Assembly (NCBI RefSeq): GCF_040409955.1
Contig: NZ_CP123386.1
Span: 62,001-126,000 of the forward strand
Origin: Salipiger sp. H15
GTDB lineage: Bacteria; Pseudomonadota; Alphaproteobacteria; Rhodobacterales; Rhodobacteraceae
Direction: 5' to 3'
DNA: 64,000 nt
Position 1 is the stretch's first letter. The number at the start of each line of letters is the position of its first letter. The position numbers were made by a program, and so were the translations under genes. The notes beneath the pieces are model-generated. The model was not told the DNA's origin. It saw only the letters and a list, made by a program, of their open reading frames with translations, and ran no database searches. Shown here in pieces: positions 17,730 through 26,223 of this stretch.

Positions 17730-18241
17730 GCCAGTCTCTCCGTCTGGGTCTCGGGGATCTCGAAGCTGATCGCCCCGGCGGGGCAGGTGACGGCGCAGTC
17801 TCCGCAGCCGGTGCAGCAATCCGTGTCGAGGATCGGCGCGGCGCGCCCCGCGGTCATCAGGCGGAAGCGGATGGCCCGCGGATCGCAGCTATCCTCGCAG
17901 GCGCGGCAGGAGACGCCGTTCAGCGACAGGCAGCTGTCGCTGACAACCGCCTTCCACGGCCAGTCGGGCACGGTCTCGAGCGAAAGCGCGCCGGGCTCGC
18001 AGGCCTCGGCGCAGGCGCCGCAGAAGGTGCAGCCGCCCTGCGCGAAATCGACCACCGGACGAGGGCCGGAGCGGCTTTCCCGCAGCACGAGGATCGCCTC
18101 GGGGCAGGCGCGCACGCAGTCGCCGCAGCCGGTGCAGAGGTCCATGAAACGGGCCTGTGCACCCGGCGGTCGCATGGGGGGTGCATCGGGGCGTGACAAT
18201 TGCCCACGGAGGAAGTTGCGTCTGCTGTGCTGGGTCGTCAT
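17726..18241 (-). CDS. napF: Ferredoxin-type protein NapF
   Basis: A 171-residue cytoplasmic iron-sulfur protein, first gene of the nap operon. It begins with the arginine-rich SRRNFLRGQLSR typical of NapF and carries cysteine clusters CTGCGDCVRACP, CTFCGACAEACE, CRACEDSCD and CTGCGDCAVTCP. NapF is thought to act on NapA before export. The ATG has AGGACG six bases upstream; a longer in-frame start exists 57 codons upstream but encodes an atypical segment. Confidence 0.93.
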   Translation of the reverse strand: MTTQHSRRNFLRGQLSRPDAPPMRPPGAQARFMDLCTGCGDCVRACPEAILVLRESRSGPRPVVDFAQGGCTFCGACAEACEPGALSLETVPDWPWKAVVSDSCLSLNGVSCRACEDSCDPRAIRFRLMTAGRAAPILDTDCCTGCGDCAVTCPAGAISFEIPETQTERLA

Positions 18242-18488
18242 CGACGTCCTGGCCCTTCCGGAGACTCCGCGATCAATTCTGCGGATATGTCTAAAAGTCT
18301 TGTGGGCCACACACTGCCATAGGTTGTCGGCGCGGAAAAGCTTCGCTTTCGGACACGCGGAAAACCGGCAGAAATCCAGAGTGCGGGACCGCCGGTTACG
18401 TGTAATCAACATTATGTAATTTGCTTGGTTCCCCTGCGGGGCAATCAGGCGTCCCGTAAGAGAGCCGGAAAAGTTCGCCAGAGCGCCA
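18242..18488 (-). promoter_or_regulatory. Probable nap operon promoter region
   Basis: The gap ahead of napF holds the only long non-coding stretch before the operon, so the promoter should be here. It has AT-rich patches near 18292-18306 and 18398-18424. Half sites reading TTGAT on the minus strand occur (near 18274 and 18405) but no full TTGAT-N4-ATCAA FNR palindrome, so oxygen control is not demonstrated by the sequence. Confidence 0.4.
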
Positions 18489-18518
18489 CCGTCCGGGCAC
18501 GCGCAGGCGCCCGGACGG
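18489..18518 (-). terminator. Hairpin after beta-helix protein 1
   Basis: Perfect ten-base inverted repeat CCGTCCGGGC / GCCCGGACGG with a ten-base loop, 10 bases beyond the stop of the minus-strand beta-helix gene. There is no immediate T run. It probably keeps transcription of that gene out of the nap promoter. Confidence 0.5.
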
Positions 18519-18528
18519 GGCTTGATCG

Positions 18529-21500
18529 TCAGCCCAGCAGGAAGGCGTTGCTGCCAATCCCGGTGCGGTAAACGAAGTCGTCGATCCCGCCATCGAAGCC
18601 GTCAGCGAGAGAGCTGCCGATCTCGAGCACGTCATCGCCCTGCACAAGCGTCGCGCCGCCGGCCTCGATGGCGCCAAGGACTTGCCCGTCGACGCGCAGC
18701 TCGAGCAGGCCCTGCGCATCGGCGTAGGCGATCGCCACCTCGTGCCAGTCCCGATCCGCGAGCACGTCCGTCGAGGTTTCGAGCGTGAAGCTGCCCTGCG
18801 ACGTGGTCAGGTGGAAGACGAAGTCATCTCCCTCGACGTCGAGCCCGAGCGCGCCGCCGATGCCGAAGACGTTTCGGCCCGACGCGGCGTCGGTCCGCAG
18901 GTCGAAGGTGACAAGGAAGCTGTCCTGCCCGGCAAGGGGCTCGGCGCCGGGCGCGACGACGATCGACGAGCCATGGGTGATCTCGGCGTGGCCGGTGCCG
19001 TCCGCGCGCGTTCCGAGGGTGATGCCGCCGCCCAGAACCGCGACCGTTGCGCCAAGGCCGGACGTGTCGGAGATCGCGCCGCCCTCGAAGTCGAGCACCA
19101 GCTCGGGAGCATCCGCCGTCACCGCCAGCTTGCGCGTGGCGGTGGCAAGCTGGATCCCGGGCTCATCGGAGATGGTGACGTTGTCGACGGTAACCGAGGC
19201 CTCGCTGTCCTTCCACGGATGGCCGAAGCCGAGGCTCCAGTACTTCACCCCGGGGGTCAGCCCGCTCTGGTGTCCGGTCGCGACCTGCGCGCCGTCCACC
19301 TCGATCGACATGACGCCGGCGTCGCCGTCATAGGCGACCGAGATGCGGTGCAGGCCGCCGTCCTCGAGGTCGAGCCCCGCGGTGCGGATCGTCTGCCAGC
19401 CCTGGTCGGTGTTGAGTTGCAGCACCAGCTGCCCCGAGGCGTCGAGCGACAGGTCGAGCGTCTGGTGCAGGTAGAGGATCGTGCCCGAGGTGCCCGCTTT
19501 CGACACGTTCATGTCGAAGGCCACGCCGAAGCGCTCGGCCTCGAAGATGAAGGTGTTCTCGCGGGTGAGTGCCAGCAGGCCCTTGGTGATGTCGATGCCC
19601 GCGTCGGTATAGGCCCCGGGCTTGTCGATCGTGTAGGTGAGGCCGCTCGCGACGACCCCGCCGCCCGCGAAGCTGAGGCTTCCCAGGACGACCGTCGCGT
19701 CGGCCTCGGCGGCATCCTCGGGCATTGCCGCCTCGGTGCCGAAGTAGATGTCCTTGACCTGCGCCGAGATGCCGGTGCCCCAGGTATTGCCGATGGTCAG
19801 CCCGGCATGGCCCTGCGACGCGGTCACGCCGCCCGCCGGGATGCGCAGGTTGGTCACCCCGTCGACCACCAGCGACAGGCTCCCCGTCGCCCCGTCGAGG
19901 ATGACGTTGAGCCGATGCGCCGCCTCGTCGGCGAAGACCGCGGTGGTGCTGTCGAGCGTGAATTGCCCCGCGTCGGTGTCGAGCGTGATGTGGACGAAGC
20001 CCTTGGCGTCGAGCCGAAGCTTCAGCACCTCCGGGAAGTGCACCAGCAGCCCGTTTGCCCCGTCGGCGCGGTCCACCGTCAGCCCGAGGTTGAAGCTGGC
20101 CTGTCCGAAGAGATCGCCCGTCTCGGTGGTGATCTCGAGCCGGTCGCGGCCGCCGATCTCGAGCCAGCCGTCCTGCGTGATCTTGCCGCCGTAGACCGTG
20201 ACCGTCGCGCCGGCCTCGCCCGCGTCCGACCATTTGCCCCCGGCGAAGCTGATGTCGGCGACGACGGCGGGCGCGATCTCGATCGAGCGGGTGATGCTGT
20301 CGCTCGACCCGTCCGGCAGGGTGACGGTCAGCGTGTAGGCGTGGCGGCCCGCGCCGGAGAAGTCATGCACGATGCGGTTGCCGGTCGCGGTGCTGCCATC
20401 CGCGAAGGTCCACAGGAAGCTCGCGCCAAGCGCCGCGACCGCGCCGTCCGGCCCGCGCGACCACGAGGCATCGAGCAGCACCAGCGACTTGTCGGTCTTC
20501 GAGATCGTCACGTCGACCACGGCGGTCAGCGTGTCGGCATGGTCGGTGAACCAGGTGAGCGAGCTGCCCGCCACTCCGTTGAGCGCGCTGTCGGGCCGCA
20601 GCATGAGGTCCCGCAGGTCGCCGTCGCCGCCCGCCTCGACGTTCAGGAAATGGTTGCGGTAATCGTCGAGCAGCAGCGGCGAGGAGGAGTCGAGCACGAC
20701 ATTGCCCGTCCCGCCCGAGACGGAATGCGCGACGTTGTCGGAAATCACCGCCCCTGCCCCGCCGATCTCGATGGTCCCGACCATGGTGGAGCCGGAATAG
20801 CTGCCGTCGTCTTCCACGACATAGACGTCCGGATCGTAGAGCACGGTATTGTTGCGCACGATCGCGTTCAGCGTGTCCTGCAGCGAAATCGCGTTGCTGT
20901 GCGCGCCGAAAAGCACGTTGTGCTCGATCAGGAGGTTTTCGAAGAGCGCGCCCTCGGGGGAATTGGCGCCGTTTCGTCCGAAGATCATCTGGTAATTCGC
21001 GCCGTTCCCGGCATCGAGGAAATTCTCGCGAATGGTGATATCGGCGTTGCCGACAGTGATGTTGGTGCTCCAGATCTGGATCATGTCCGGGTGGTTGACC
21101 GCGGTGGTCGAGCCGAGGAAGTCATGCAGGTGGTTGCCCTCGATCAGCATTCCGGCCACCCCGCCGATGCGGATGCCGTCGCCCTGCAGGCCCGAGATGT
21201 CATTGCCCAGCACCGCGATGTCGCGGCAGTCGAGGAAGGCCATGCCCTGGTCGAAGTTGGTGATCGTGTTGCCCTCGAAGGTGATGCCCTCGCTGCGCCG
21301 GACCACCGCGAGATCCGCCGCCTCGGCATGGCCCTCGGGCGTTCCGAGCGACCCCTCGGCATCGGAGGCCATGTCGGAATTGCGCACGGTGATGTCGTGG
21401 GAGTCGCGGATGTCGAAAAGCGCGACCATGCCTTCGGCATCCGCGCCGCCCAGTTCGAATTTCACGTCCTCGACCGTGATGTTTTCCACCCCGATCATCT

Positions 21501-21723
21501 GGACTTTCCGGATCACGGCGGGATCGTCGGGATCGAGCGACCGAATTGAAACCGATGCCCCCTCGAATTTGTCGCCGATATCCCGCGCAATCAGGTCGTA
21601 ATCTGTTCCCGATTGGAGGAGAATTTCCCCGCCGCTGCCCTCGGCCAATTGCTTGTAAGCCGCGTCAAGCTCTTCCTGCGTGGACACGATGATCGTGTCC
21701 ATCCCCTGCGTCATGGTCTGCAC
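18529..21723 (-). CDS. Beta-helix protein 1 with PKD-like and three LamG-like domains
   Basis: A 1064-residue probable secreted protein without a Sec signal. Residues about 10-390 form a right-handed parallel beta-helix (ITVRNSDM, ITFEGNTITNF, IAVLGNDISG, LIEGNHLHDF repeats) of the kind found in polysaccharide lyases and epimerases. A PKD-like domain (SFLWTFADGSTATGNRIVHDFSG) is near 440-490. Three related jelly-roll units of 160-190 residues follow, each with a LSLVVDGV / MSIEVDGA / LELRVDGQ strand, resembling LamG/concanavalin-type carbohydrate-binding domains. The front is paralogous to the protein at 39.6 kb. The start could be GTG 21723 or ATG 21714 or 21702. It probably binds or cuts the exopolysaccharide; activity is not proven. 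Confidence 0.82.
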   Translation of the reverse strand: MQTMTQGMDTIIVSTQEELDAAYKQLAEGSGGEILLQSGTDYDLIARDIGDKFEGASVSIRSLDPDDPAVIRKVQMIGVENITVEDVKFELGGADAEGMVALFDIRDSHDITVRNSDMASDAEGSLGTPEGHAEAADLAVVRRSEGITFEGNTITNFDQGMAFLDCRDIAVLGNDISGLQGDGIRIGGVAGMLIEGNHLHDFLGSTTAVNHPDMIQIWSTNITVGNADITIRENFLDAGNGANYQMIFGRNGANSPEGALFENLLIEHNVLFGAHSNAISLQDTLNAIVRNNTVLYDPDVYVVEDDGSYSGSTMVGTIEIGGAGAVISDNVAHSVSGGTGNVVLDSSSPLLLDDYRNHFLNVEAGGDGDLRDLMLRPDSALNGVAGSSLTWFTDHADTLTAVVDVTISKTDKSLVLLDASWSRGPDGAVAALGASFLWTFADGSTATGNRIVHDFSGAGRHAYTLTVTLPDGSSDSITRSIEIAPAVVADISFAGGKWSDAGEAGATVTVYGGKITQDGWLEIGGRDRLEITTETGDLFGQASFNLGLTVDRADGANGLLVHFPEVLKLRLDAKGFVHITLDTDAGQFTLDSTTAVFADEAAHRLNVILDGATGSLSLVVDGVTNLRIPAGGVTASQGHAGLTIGNTWGTGISAQVKDIYFGTEAAMPEDAAEADATVVLGSLSFAGGGVVASGLTYTIDKPGAYTDAGIDITKGLLALTRENTFIFEAERFGVAFDMNVSKAGTSGTILYLHQTLDLSLDASGQLVLQLNTDQGWQTIRTAGLDLEDGGLHRISVAYDGDAGVMSIEVDGAQVATGHQSGLTPGVKYWSLGFGHPWKDSEASVTVDNVTISDEPGIQLATATRKLAVTADAPELVLDFEGGAISDTSGLGATVAVLGGGITLGTRADGTGHAEITHGSSIVVAPGAEPLAGQDSFLVTFDLRTDAASGRNVFGIGGALGLDVEGDDFVFHLTTSQGSFTLETSTDVLADRDWHEVAIAYADAQGLLELRVDGQVLGAIEAGGATLVQGDDVLEIGSSLADGFDGGIDDFVYRTGIGSNAFLLG

Positions 21724-22212
21724 TGCTGCCCCCGGTTTTTGTTCTTCTGCGATGTTCGCGCGGAAGTTGTGTCTTCACGTGTCCCGAATGCGGATTTTCT
21801 GGGACAGCGTGGCGAAGTTGACGTCGCGCCTTTAGCCCTCGCCGCCCGATCAGGGACTTATTTCGCAAGGATCCGGGCCCGGGGCGGGATTCGGCGGCGC
21901 GGTCGCGCGCGGCGTGCCCGAGCCCTGCCCCGGGCCTGCCGGGTGGCCCGCGCGGATGAGGCGGTCCGCCCGGCGGCCGCGTTGCGCATGATTTCGCTCA
22001 AAACCCCGGCGAACCCGGCTTTTCGCGGCGGGGACCCGGCGGACCGCCACCCGGGGTGCTGTACCTGCGCGGAATCCGGACTATCTTTGGATCAAGTCAA
22101 AACGGTTCCCGGTTCGCCTGTTTTCGCTTCGGTCCATTTCAGTGCCAGATTTTAGGATTTCGACGTCAGCGGCTTCGGCCGCCGCTCGGTATTTTCAAAA
22201 AGGAGATTGGAA
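21724..22212. promoter_or_regulatory. Divergent intergenic region before the PssD-like gene
   Basis: About 490 bases between beta-helix gene 1 (leftward) and the PssD/PssE pair (rightward). No credible gene is present. Composition swings from very GC-rich (21870-22050) to AT-richer just before the PssD gene (22080-22210), the most likely promoter area. No specific operator was recognised. Confidence 0.4.
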
Positions 22213-22662
22213 TTGTCGAAAAAGATCCTCGCGGTTGCCTCGGCGGGAGGGCACTGGCAACAACTGCAGCGGATCCGCCATGCCTTCGACGGTGACGAGG
22301 TCTTCTTCCTGACCACGCTGCAGGGTCTGCCCGACGATTTCGACGCACTGCCCGCCGCGATCATCCCCGATTGCAGCCAGAGCGAACCGCTTGCCGCGCT
22401 GCGCTGCTTTGCCGCCGTCTACCCGATCGTGCGGCGCGAGCGGCCGGATGTCGTGATCACCACCGGCGCGCTGCCGGGCCTCATCGCGCTGGCGGCGGGG
22501 CGACTGGTCGGCGCGAAGGGCGTGTGGATCGACAGCGTCGCGAATGCCGAATGCATGTCGACCTCGGGCCGGCTGGCTCGCTACGTCGCGCACCTGCGGC
22601 TGAGCCAATGGGAACACGTGGCGCGCGAGTCGCAGGTCGAATACGCGGGCTCCATCCTGTGA
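22213..22662 (+). CDS. pssD: Alg14/PssD-like glycosyltransferase subunit
   Basis: A 149-residue protein of the Alg14/PssD family. The N-terminal LAVASAGGHWQQLQRIRHAF and the middle VVITTGALPGLIALAAGR block are diagnostic. Members dock the catalytic PssE/Alg13 subunit to the membrane; the rhizobial pair adds glucuronic acid to the lipid-linked sugar. The start is set by AGGAG seven bases ahead of a TTG codon; the TTG two codons earlier touches that ribosome site and is unlikely. It overlaps the next gene through GTGA. The symbol is by family analogy. Confidence 0.85.
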   Translation: MSKKILAVASAGGHWQQLQRIRHAFDGDEVFFLTTLQGLPDDFDALPAAIIPDCSQSEPLAALRCFAAVYPIVRRERPDVVITTGALPGLIALAAGRLVGAKGVWIDSVANAECMSTSGRLARYVAHLRLSQWEHVARESQVEYAGSIL

Positions 22663-23144
22663 TCTTCGCGACCGTCGGCACCCAGCTTCCCTTCCCGCGC
22701 CTGATCGACGCGCTCGACCGGATCGCGCCGCGGCTCGGCGAGCCGGTGATCGCGCAGGTCGGCGAGGCCGCCTCGGGCGACTGGAAACATCTCGATCCGC
22801 GCCGGGCGCTGTCCCCGCGGGAGTTCAACGCCATCTTCACCGCCGCGCGGATCGTGGTCTCGCATGCCGGGATCGGCTCGATCCTCTCGGCCCGGCGCTT
22901 CGGCAAGCCGCTTGTGCTGTTTCCCCGGCGCTTCGACCTCGGCGAGCACCGGACCGATCACCAGATGGCGACGGTCCAGCACGTGAAGAGCCTGCGCGGC
23001 ATTCATGTCGCCTTCGACGCCGCGGAGCTCGAAGGGCTCCTGCTGGCGCCGGGTCTAGAGGGGCCCGGCGAGGAAACCGCGCTCAGCCCCGCCCATCTTG
23101 CGCTGATCGACCGGCTGCACAGCTTCATTCACGATCCGCGCTGA
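22659..23144 (+). CDS. pssE: Alg13/PssE-like glycosyltransferase catalytic subunit
   Basis: A 161-residue GT28 C-terminal-domain protein. IFATVGTQLPFPRLIDALD at the front and the nucleotide-sugar site VVSHAGIGSILSARRFGKPLVLFPRR near residues 67-93 are typical. It starts with GTG inside the stop of the PssD-like gene, so the two subunits are made together. Predicted to transfer a sugar, perhaps glucuronic acid, from UDP to the polyprenol-linked acceptor. The 3' end overlaps the convergent SGNH gene by 16 bases. Confidence 0.87.
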   Translation: MIFATVGTQLPFPRLIDALDRIAPRLGEPVIAQVGEAASGDWKHLDPRRALSPREFNAIFTAARIVVSHAGIGSILSARRFGKPLVLFPRRFDLGEHRTDHQMATVQHVKSLRGIHVAFDAAELEGLLLAPGLEGPGEETALSPAHLALIDRLHSFIHDPR

Positions 23145-23881
23145 GCGTCCCCGCACTCCGCTCCGGTCAGGGCCCGCGCCACCGCGCCCGCGATCACCGG
23201 AGCGATGAGGTCAGACGCCGTCTGCGGGTCGGGATGCAGCCCGTCGCGCGCGAGGCCCCGCTCCGACCGCGGCAGGGCGAGCCAGCGCGGGTAGAGGTCG
23301 ATGAGCCCCACCCCCATCTCGTCGGCAAGCGCGCGGTACTGCAGGTAATGGGCGCGCAGCCGGGGGCGGATCACGCCGCGGAGGCCCTCGGCCGGGCTCA
23401 TTGTCAGCAGCACGATTTCCGTCCCCGGCGAGGCATCGCGCAAGGCCCGGATCAGCTCGGCATGCGTCCGCGCCGAGGCCGCGAGGGACATGCCGTCCGT
23501 CACGTCGGCGTCGTTGATCGCGAATTCGACGAGCACGAGATCCGGCCTCTCCGCGGCGACCCGTTCGACCTGCGCGAGGCCCCAGTCCGAGCCGGCGCCG
23601 TTTTGCGCGACCACCGAGAGCGCGACCGGGATGCCGGCGCAGCCGCGCAGCCGCTCCGCCACCTCGCCGGGCCAGAGCTGCCGGTTCGAGAGGCTGGTTC
23701 CGAGCACCGTGAGCCTGAGCCCGGCGTCCCCGGGCATCGGCACCGTGAAGGGGCGGTCCGCGACCTCGGGCGCCGGGCGCAGCTCGACCCCGGCCCAGAG
23801 CGCCGCCGCCGCGCCCGCGAGCCCGAGACCGGTGACGACAAGCAGCGCCCCCAGAACGGCCGCGGGGTTGGAAAGGCGCAT
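23129..23881 (-). CDS. SGNH/GDSL-family hydrolase with N-terminal membrane anchor
   Basis: A 250-residue protein with one hydrophobic N-terminal segment (about residues 8-31), then an SGNH hydrolase fold: TVLGTSLSNRQ (block I, nucleophile serine), NGAGSDWG (block II), FAINDAD (block III, Asn) and DGLHPD (block V, Asp/His). Such enzymes remove or transfer O-acetyl groups on polysaccharides. Its ATG overlaps the stop of the hexapeptide acyltransferase gene (TGATG), an appealing pairing of a putative acetylating enzyme and an esterase. Confidence 0.85.
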   Translation of the reverse strand: MRLSNPAAVLGALLVVTGLGLAGAAAALWAGVELRPAPEVADRPFTVPMPGDAGLRLTVLGTSLSNRQLWPGEVAERLRGCAGIPVALSVVAQNGAGSDWGLAQVERVAAERPDLVLVEFAINDADVTDGMSLAASARTHAELIRALRDASPGTEIVLLTMSPAEGLRGVIRPRLRAHYLQYRALADEMGVGLIDLYPRWLALPRSERGLARDGLHPDPQTASDLIAPVIAGAVARALTGAECGDAQRGS

Positions 23882-24387
23882 CAGGTCTTGCCGGCGGCGG
23901 CCAGCCGGCTTTCGGTCTCGTCGGCGGTGGTGAAGCGCCCGAACCGCCCGACCTCGATGTCGGAGCGGACGATCTGCGCCGGATTGCCGGCGACGATGCT
24001 GCGCGGCGGCACGGACTTGGTCACCACGGCGCCCGCCGCCACCACGCTGTTGTCGCCGATCTCGACCCCCGGCAGGATCAGCGCGCGCCCGCCGATGAAG
24101 CAGTTCCGGCCGACCCGCGTGTGCAGGTAGAGCCCGCGCGTCATGTCATGGGTCAGGATCCGCGCCTCGAAGGCGATGTAGGAATCCGCCCCGACATGCA
24201 CCCCGATCGGAAAGGTGCGGTCGAACTTGGCCGAGAGCGAGAACTGGCAGCTCGGGTCCAGGTCCATCTTCCAGACATGGACAAGGTAGGCGCGGCGCAG
24301 CGACACGAGCAGGTTGCGCAGGTGAGAGAGCCGGTTGAGGCCCCGCCGCCGCGCCTTGTTCATCTTGGGAACGGTCTGATCAACCAT
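23881..24387 (-). CDS. Hexapeptide-repeat acyltransferase
   Basis: A 168-residue left-handed beta-helix acetyltransferase of the WcaF/NodL type. The imperfect hexapeptides run from [20 protein letters not shown] to [25 protein letters not shown], and the end [15 protein letters not shown] is the family's closing turn. The catalytic histidine is probably that of LTHD or YLHTRVG. Predicted to O-acetylate a sugar of the polysaccharide. The ATG has only a weak ribosome site; ATG 24363 is an alternative. Confidence 0.84.
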   Translation of the reverse strand: MVDQTVPKMNKARRRGLNRLSHLRNLLVSLRRAYLVHVWKMDLDPSCQFSLSAKFDRTFPIGVHVGADSYIAFEARILTHDMTRGLYLHTRVGRNCFIGGRALILPGVEIGDNSVVAAGAVVTKSVPPRSIVAGNPAQIVRSDIEVGRFGRFTTADETESRLAAAGKT

Positions 24388-24778
24388 GCAAATCGTCGAT
24401 CCAATCTCTTGAAATATGGCGCGCGTCCCGGGAATCGCTCCGGTGCGCGTGACCAAGTCTGACGGTCCGGATGCGAACCGGCAATGGAGTGGAACGATCA
24501 CGTTTATTGCGTGCACGACTTTCCGCCTCCCCGGCCCCGGGATGCCTCCGGATGTCGCCCGGCCTGCGCGCCGTGACCCGCTTCGGGCAAGGGTCGCCGA
24601 AATTGTCGGCAGTCCGTCCGCGCACCGGGCAGATGCGCCGAATCTTGCCGAGGCGAGGCCCGTCTTGTGTCGCCCGGTGCGACAGTCCGGCGTGCTCCAT
24701 GCTACTGTTTCGGGTGTTCCCCGCTTAGCCAGTATGTTCCCGCAGTCGCCGGGCACTTCGACAAGGCCGGAGCGTGAC
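24388..24778. promoter_or_regulatory. Divergent intergenic region, acyltransferase / small membrane protein
   Basis: About 390 bases between divergent genes with no credible reading frame. Promoters for both sides should lie here; nothing specific could be assigned. Confidence 0.35.
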
Positions 24779-24979
24779 ATGACCCTCCTGAACATCCTGG
24801 CGTTCGCCTATCTCGGCACCGTGCTCATCGCGCTCTCGCTCACCCACCGCGAGCGCAAGCGGCAGGGCAACAGGTCCGTGCTGTTCGGGATCCTCGGCTA
24901 CCTTCTCTGCCTCGTCTGGCCACTGGTGGCGGCGGTCATGATCCTGTTCTTCCGCGAGCCCGCCTCGCGGACGCAATAA
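24779..24979 (+). CDS. Small two-helix membrane protein, function unknown
   Basis: A 66-residue protein with two hydrophobic segments ([16 protein letters not shown] and [24 protein letters not shown]) joined by a basic loop [12 protein letters not shown], so the loop should face the cytoplasm. GGAG lies six bases ahead of the ATG. It is short but has a proper ribosome site and protein-like composition. I do not recognise it; membership of the exopolysaccharide locus is by position only. Confidence 0.65.
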   Translation: MTLLNILAFAYLGTVLIALSLTHRERKRQGNRSVLFGILGYLLCLVWPLVAAVMILFFREPASRTQ

Positions 24980-25014
24980 GGCGCGGCCACCGGCTTTCTG
25001 CTCCGTCAGAGATG

Positions 25015-25045
25015 AAAACACCTGCCTTGCGATGGAAGGCAGGTG
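25015..25045 (-). terminator. Intrinsic terminator of the sugar transferase gene
   Basis: Ten-base perfect stem CACCTGCCTT / AAGGCAGGTG with a seven-base loop, followed on the minus strand by TTTT. It lies 54 bases beyond the stop of the minus-strand sugar transferase and 39 bases beyond the plus-strand small gene, so it may serve both. Confidence 0.75.
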
Positions 25046-25098
25046 GGAGTGGTTTGTGATCGTCAGGGTCTGGCAGTCGGAAGCGCGGCTTCCGCCGC

Positions 25099-25812
25099 TC
25101 AGTGCCCCGTGCAGGAGCAGACGACCAGCACGGTGGCAAGGAGGATCTTCAGGTCCGTCTTGAAGCTCAGGCACGCATTGTAGAGGGAATCGAAGTGGGC
25201 GCGCTCGGCGAAGGAACTCTCGTTCCGGACGGTGATCTGCCACAGGCCGGTGATGCCGGGCCGCAGCAGGTAGTAGTCGTTCCCGGGATAGAGCGCGCGC
25301 TGCGTTTCAAGCATCGGACGCGGGCCGATCACGCTCATGTCCCCGGTTATGACGTTCCAGAACTGCGGCAACTCGTCGAGCGACGCCTTCCGGATGAAGA
25401 GGCCCACCTTGGTGATCCTGGGATCGTTCTTCAGTTTCTGGTCGCGTTCCCATTCTTCCCTCGCCTCGGGGCAGGCTGCGAGATGTGCCTGCAGCAGGTT
25501 CTCCGCATCGGGGACCATCGAGCGGAGTTTCCACATCCGGAACGGTCGCCCGTTCTGGCCGAGGCGGATCTGGCTGTAGAAGGGGTTGCCCCGATCCATG
25601 GCAACCAGCGCGATCAGGGGCGGCAGCAACGTGATCAGCAGCGGCGCACAGAGCGCGACAAGGGTCAGGTCCATCAACCTCTTGCCGAACTTTCGGTAGA
25701 ACGCCTGGCCGACGCGGGTTCCGCCCAGTGTGAGGACAGGGTCGAGGTCCAGCGCCGGATTGTATCTCTGATCTAACCACTCAAAATTTATACCAAATTT
25801 ATTCAATTTCAT
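25099..25812 (-). CDS. Initiating sugar-phosphate transferase, ExoY/PssA-like (set A)
   Basis: A 237-residue polyprenyl glycosylphosphotransferase consisting of the catalytic domain with one leading membrane segment (near residues 45-68). Family motifs are GNPFYSQIRLGQNGRPFRMW, KLRSMVPDAE, KASLDELPQFWNVITGDMS, IGPRPM and RPGITGLWQI. It starts repeat-unit synthesis by moving a sugar-1-phosphate to undecaprenyl phosphate. GGGGGAG six bases before the ATG decides the start against a start 26 codons upstream. A second, longer paralogue is encoded at 58.9 kb. Confidence 0.94.
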   Translation of the reverse strand: MKLNKFGINFEWLDQRYNPALDLDPVLTLGGTRVGQAFYRKFGKRLMDLTLVALCAPLLITLLPPLIALVAMDRGNPFYSQIRLGQNGRPFRMWKLRSMVPDAENLLQAHLAACPEAREEWERDQKLKNDPRITKVGLFIRKASLDELPQFWNVITGDMSVIGPRPMLETQRALYPGNDYYLLRPGITGLWQITVRNESSFAERAHFDSLYNACLSFKTDLKILLATVLVVCSCTGH

Positions 25813-26223
25813 ATTGGACTCCCCCAAAAGGATTCCCAATCCAGTCGCGAGCAGCGCGCCGGACATCATGAATTTCGAGCTGAAAAGCAAAGATCGTTAT
25901 GAAACGAATGAACTAGGTATGGACGATCTGCCGAGCCCGAGGGGCCCGCGGATTACTTCCTCGTCGCTACATCGACGAAGCACCACCTATGCGTGAAATA
26001 ACGCCAGCTGCGCGCAGGCAGGACAATGGAGGATCCTGCGCCGCCGACACACTATAACTAGTTCGCGGCGTGAGAATTTGCACCTAGGGAACGCGCTGCA
26101 TGCGGGTTTTCGCTCATGTCGCCTGCGCCGGTGACACGAATGGAGGGAAATGCCCAAGGAGGCATCAGCACACGCTTTGGTTGCCGCGTGCCGCGCCTCC
26201 CCCGGACCCCCGCTAGGACCTTG
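25813..26223. promoter_or_regulatory. Intergenic region upstream of sugar transferase A
   Basis: About 410 bases between two minus-strand genes: the end of the set A gene series (right) and the sugar transferase (left). It should hold the promoter of the sugar transferase; AT-richer stretches are near 25880-25920 and 26050-26090. An imperfect dyad (CTTCCTCGTCG / CGACGAAG) spans about 25955-25980. No gene was recognised. Confidence 0.35.

Noticed and set aside
18242..18488. FNR box upstream of napF
   Set aside because: Only TTGAT half sites are found; no palindrome close to TTGAT-N4-ATCAA, so I did not call a site.
18682..21549. A 955-codon plus-strand frame antisense to beta-helix protein 1
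   Set aside because: A mirror of a GC-rich repetitive gene; no start signal and no domain in the translation.
18529..21723. RTX/type I secretion repeats in the beta-helix proteins
   Set aside because: I looked for GGxGxDxxx nonapeptides in all three and found none, so type I secretion is only a guess from the absent signal peptides in proteins 1 and 3.
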